Source of the DNA: Pseudomonadota bacterium
GTDB taxonomy: Bacteria; Pseudomonadota; Gammaproteobacteria; Steroidobacterales; Steroidobacteraceae
Reading direction: 5' to 3'
NCBI GenBank assembly: GCA_023433515.1
Contig: JAEZCN010000247.1
Coordinates: 1 to 23,887, forward strand
DNA: 23,887 nucleotides
Shown: one piece after another, positions 22,314 through 23,887 of the stretch
Layout: every line of letters begins with the position of its first letter
Numbering within the stretch: position 1 is the first letter of the stretch
Translations under genes and position numbers: made by a program
Notes under the pieces: generated by a model
Databases searched by the model: none
Told to the model about the DNA's origin: nothing
The model's input: the letters and a program-made list of their open reading frames with translations, nothing else

Positions 22314-23843
22314 ATGAGTTCTATCAACATCTCGGATGACACCGGTGGCACGAAGGCCGGCACTGCGACGAAGGTCGGCAACTACCGTTGGGTGATCTGC
22401 GCGCTGCTGTTCGTCTGCACGACGATCAACTACATCGATCGCAATGCGCTCGGCGTGCTCAAGCCCATTCTCGAAGGGGAGCTGGGCTGGCAGGAAGTCG
22501 ACTACGGATGGATCGTGTTCGCGTTCGTCGGCGCGTACGCCGCGTTCCCGTCGGTGGCCGGCATCTTCATCGACAAGTTCGGTGTGAAGAAGAGCCTCGC
22601 GGTCGCGTTGATCGTCTGGTCGCTCGCGGCGGCGGGTCACGGACTCGTGGGCACCGTGATGGGCTTCGTGATCATGCGTTTCCTGCTCGGCATGGCCGAG
22701 GCCGCGAATTTTCCCGCGTCCATCAAGGCCGTGGCGATGTGGTTTCCGCAGAAGGAGCGCGCGCTCGCGACGGGCGTTTTCAACTCCGGCACGAGTCTCG
22801 GTGTGATCGCCGCACCGCTGACCGTGGTGCTCGCGCACGAGGTCGGGTGGCAGTGGGCGTTCGTCATCATGGGACTGGCCGGCTTCATCTGGCTGTATTT
22901 CTGGCAGCGCAGCTTCGGTTCGCCGGAATCGCATCCCAAAGTGGGCGCCGCCGAACTCGACTACATCCGCTCGGGACAGCCCGCCGCCCAGGAGTCGACC
23001 AAACTACCCTGGTCTGCGATGGTGCGTTACCGGCAGATCTGGCCGTTCCTGATCGGCAAGTTCCTGACGGATCCGGTGTGGTGGTTCTACCTGTTCTGGC
23101 TGCCTTCGTACCTCAGCGCGGAACGCGGGCAGAACCTGCTCAAGAGCGCCGGACTCATGGCCGTCATCTACACGGGCTCGAGCATCGGCTCGATCGCCGG
23201 CGGCTGGTTGTCCGGCTACCTGATTCGCCGCGGCTGGCACGTGGGCAAGGCGCGCATGACCACGATGTTGCTCGCGGCCATATTCATGCCGGGATCGATC
23301 ATCGCCTACTTCACGGACAACTTCGTGTTGTGCGTCGCGCTGATCACGCTCGCCACGGCCTGTCACCAGGCGTGGTCGGCGAACCTGTTCACTTCCGCGA
23401 CCGACCTGTTTCCGCAAAGAGTGTCGGGCTCGGTCGTCGGCCTCGGAGCGACGGCGGGCGGCATCGGCGGCATGTTCATCGCATTGCTCGCGGCGCTGGC
23501 GATCCAGTGGACGGGCAAGCAGCAGCTCGTGTTCATCTGGGCCGCGTTCATGCACCTGATCAGTCTCGCCATCTTCTGGTTCTGGTTCCGCGGACGGTTC
23601 GATCCCGTGAACGTCGACGCGGGCGTGGACCTCCATTCGCGCCACACGCCGCTGGTCACGGCCGGCAGCATCATCGCGTTGGTCGGCGTGACATTGGCGG
23701 TGTCGATCGGGTTCAACTGGGAGCTGTGCGTGAGCGCCACGAGCCTGTCCGGCGCGGCGCAGGCGGTGACGGCCGCGGTCGGGGTATTCCTGATCGGCTC
23801 GGGGCTGCTTTACGCGGGCTTGCCCAAGTCGCGAGCCGCCTGA
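22314..23843 (+). CDS. exuT: hexuronate transporter, MFS anion:cation symporter family, C-terminally extended
   Basis: This 509-residue MFS protein belongs to the ACS family. Near the first helix it has TTINYIDRNALGVLKP, the ExuT-like signature. Further on are RFLLGMAEAANFPASIKAVAMWFP and NSGTSLGVIAAPL, then WWFYLFWLPSYL and TSATDLFPQRVSGSVVGLGAT. It probably imports glucuronate and/or galacturonate with H+, feeding the adjacent uxaC. The ATG at 22314 is preceded by GGGGGGAAG. A six-codon ORF (22293-22313) ends one base before it. Typical ExuT proteins stop after 12 helices at about 430-470 residues; this one continues with two more hydrophobic segments at about 447-467 and 484-501, giving a predicted 14. 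Confidence 0.88.
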   Translation: MSSINISDDTGGTKAGTATKVGNYRWVICALLFVCTTINYIDRNALGVLKPILEGELGWQEVDYGWIVFAFVGAYAAFPSVAGIFIDKFGVKKSLAVALIVWSLAAAGHGLVGTVMGFVIMRFLLGMAEAANFPASIKAVAMWFPQKERALATGVFNSGTSLGVIAAPLTVVLAHEVGWQWAFVIMGLAGFIWLYFWQRSFGSPESHPKVGAAELDYIRSGQPAAQESTKLPWSAMVRYRQIWPFLIGKFLTDPVWWFYLFWLPSYLSAERGQNLLKSAGLMAVIYTGSSIGSIAGGWLSGYLIRRGWHVGKARMTTMLLAAIFMPGSIIAYFTDNFVLCVALITLATACHQAWSANLFTSATDLFPQRVSGSVVGLGATAGGIGGMFIALLAALAIQWTGKQQLVFIWAAFMHLISLAIFWFWFRGRFDPVNVDAGVDLHSRHTPLVTAGSIIALVGVTLAVSIGFNWELCVSATSLSGAAQAVTAAVGVFLIGSGLLYAGLPKSRAA

Positions 23844-23860
23844 ACCGGCAATGCCGCCGC

Positions 23861-23887
23861 GGGGCGCGGGGGCCCCGGCCCCCCCCG
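23861..23887. other. G/C homopolymer-rich end of window
   Basis: The last bases are runs of G and C. GGGGGCC (23868-23874) can pair with GGCCCCC (23877-23883), followed by eight C in total. This may be a real hairpin after exuT or a low-accuracy sequence end; the bases alone do not distinguish them. Confidence 0.4.

Overview
This window is a GC-rich proteobacterial glucuronoxylan-utilisation locus. Every gene can be assigned to a family, and there is no gene-free stretch longer than about 170 bases. The xylose genes keep the Caulobacter order xylX-xylA-xylB-xylC-xylD. Together with the SapC/cupin/halogenase cassette, this points to a plant-polymer-degrading Gammaproteobacterium (Steroidobacteraceae- or Xanthomonadales-like) or a Caulobacterales-like Alphaproteobacterium. 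The sequence alone does not let me choose between them.

Layout. (1) 1-132 is a leader with a strong hairpin terminator. (2) 133-4967 (+) is a tight four-gene cassette: SapC family, JmjC/cupin_8 protein and two tandem flavin-dependent 'tryptophan halogenases'. In other genomes this set travels with TonB-dependent receptors; no receptor is visible here, and it could lie to the left of the window. (3) 14521 down to 5008 (-) is an eight-gene operon: sugar-porter MFS, xylX, xylA, xylB, xylC, xylD, uxuB-type fructuronate reductase, and a Tat-exported Dabb protein. (4) 15800 to 14691 (-) is a LacI-family regulator. (5) 15868-19388 (+) holds a secreted GH67 alpha-glucuronidase and a secreted CE15 glucuronoyl esterase. 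(6) 19402-19524 is a REP/MITE-like element with perfect 36-bp inverted arms. (7) 20785 to 19523 (-) is an enolase-superfamily mannonate dehydratase (ManD). (8) 20866-23843 (+) holds uxaC and an ExuT-like hexuronate transporter.

How the parts work together (inference from families and context). CE15 frees glucuronoyl groups from ester links, and GH67 removes (4-O-methyl)glucuronate from xylo-oligosaccharides outside the cytoplasm. Xylose enters through the sugar porter and is oxidised by the non-phosphorylating Weimberg route (XylB, XylC, XylD, XylX, XylA) to 2-oxoglutarate. Glucuronate enters through ExuT and is converted by UxaC, UxuB and ManD to 2-keto-3-deoxygluconate. KDG kinase and aldolase are not in the window, and neither is a xylanase or xylosidase.

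Regulation. Two near-identical operator-like sites (TATTGWTAACGCTAWCR on the minus strand) lie upstream of the xyl operon and between the LacI gene and GH67. This suggests one repressor for xylose catabolism, uxuB and glucuronoxylan debranching. I did not find the motif near manD or uxaC.

The least understood parts are the SapC/cupin/double-halogenase cassette, the exported Dabb protein coupled to uxuB, and the C-terminally extended ExuT.
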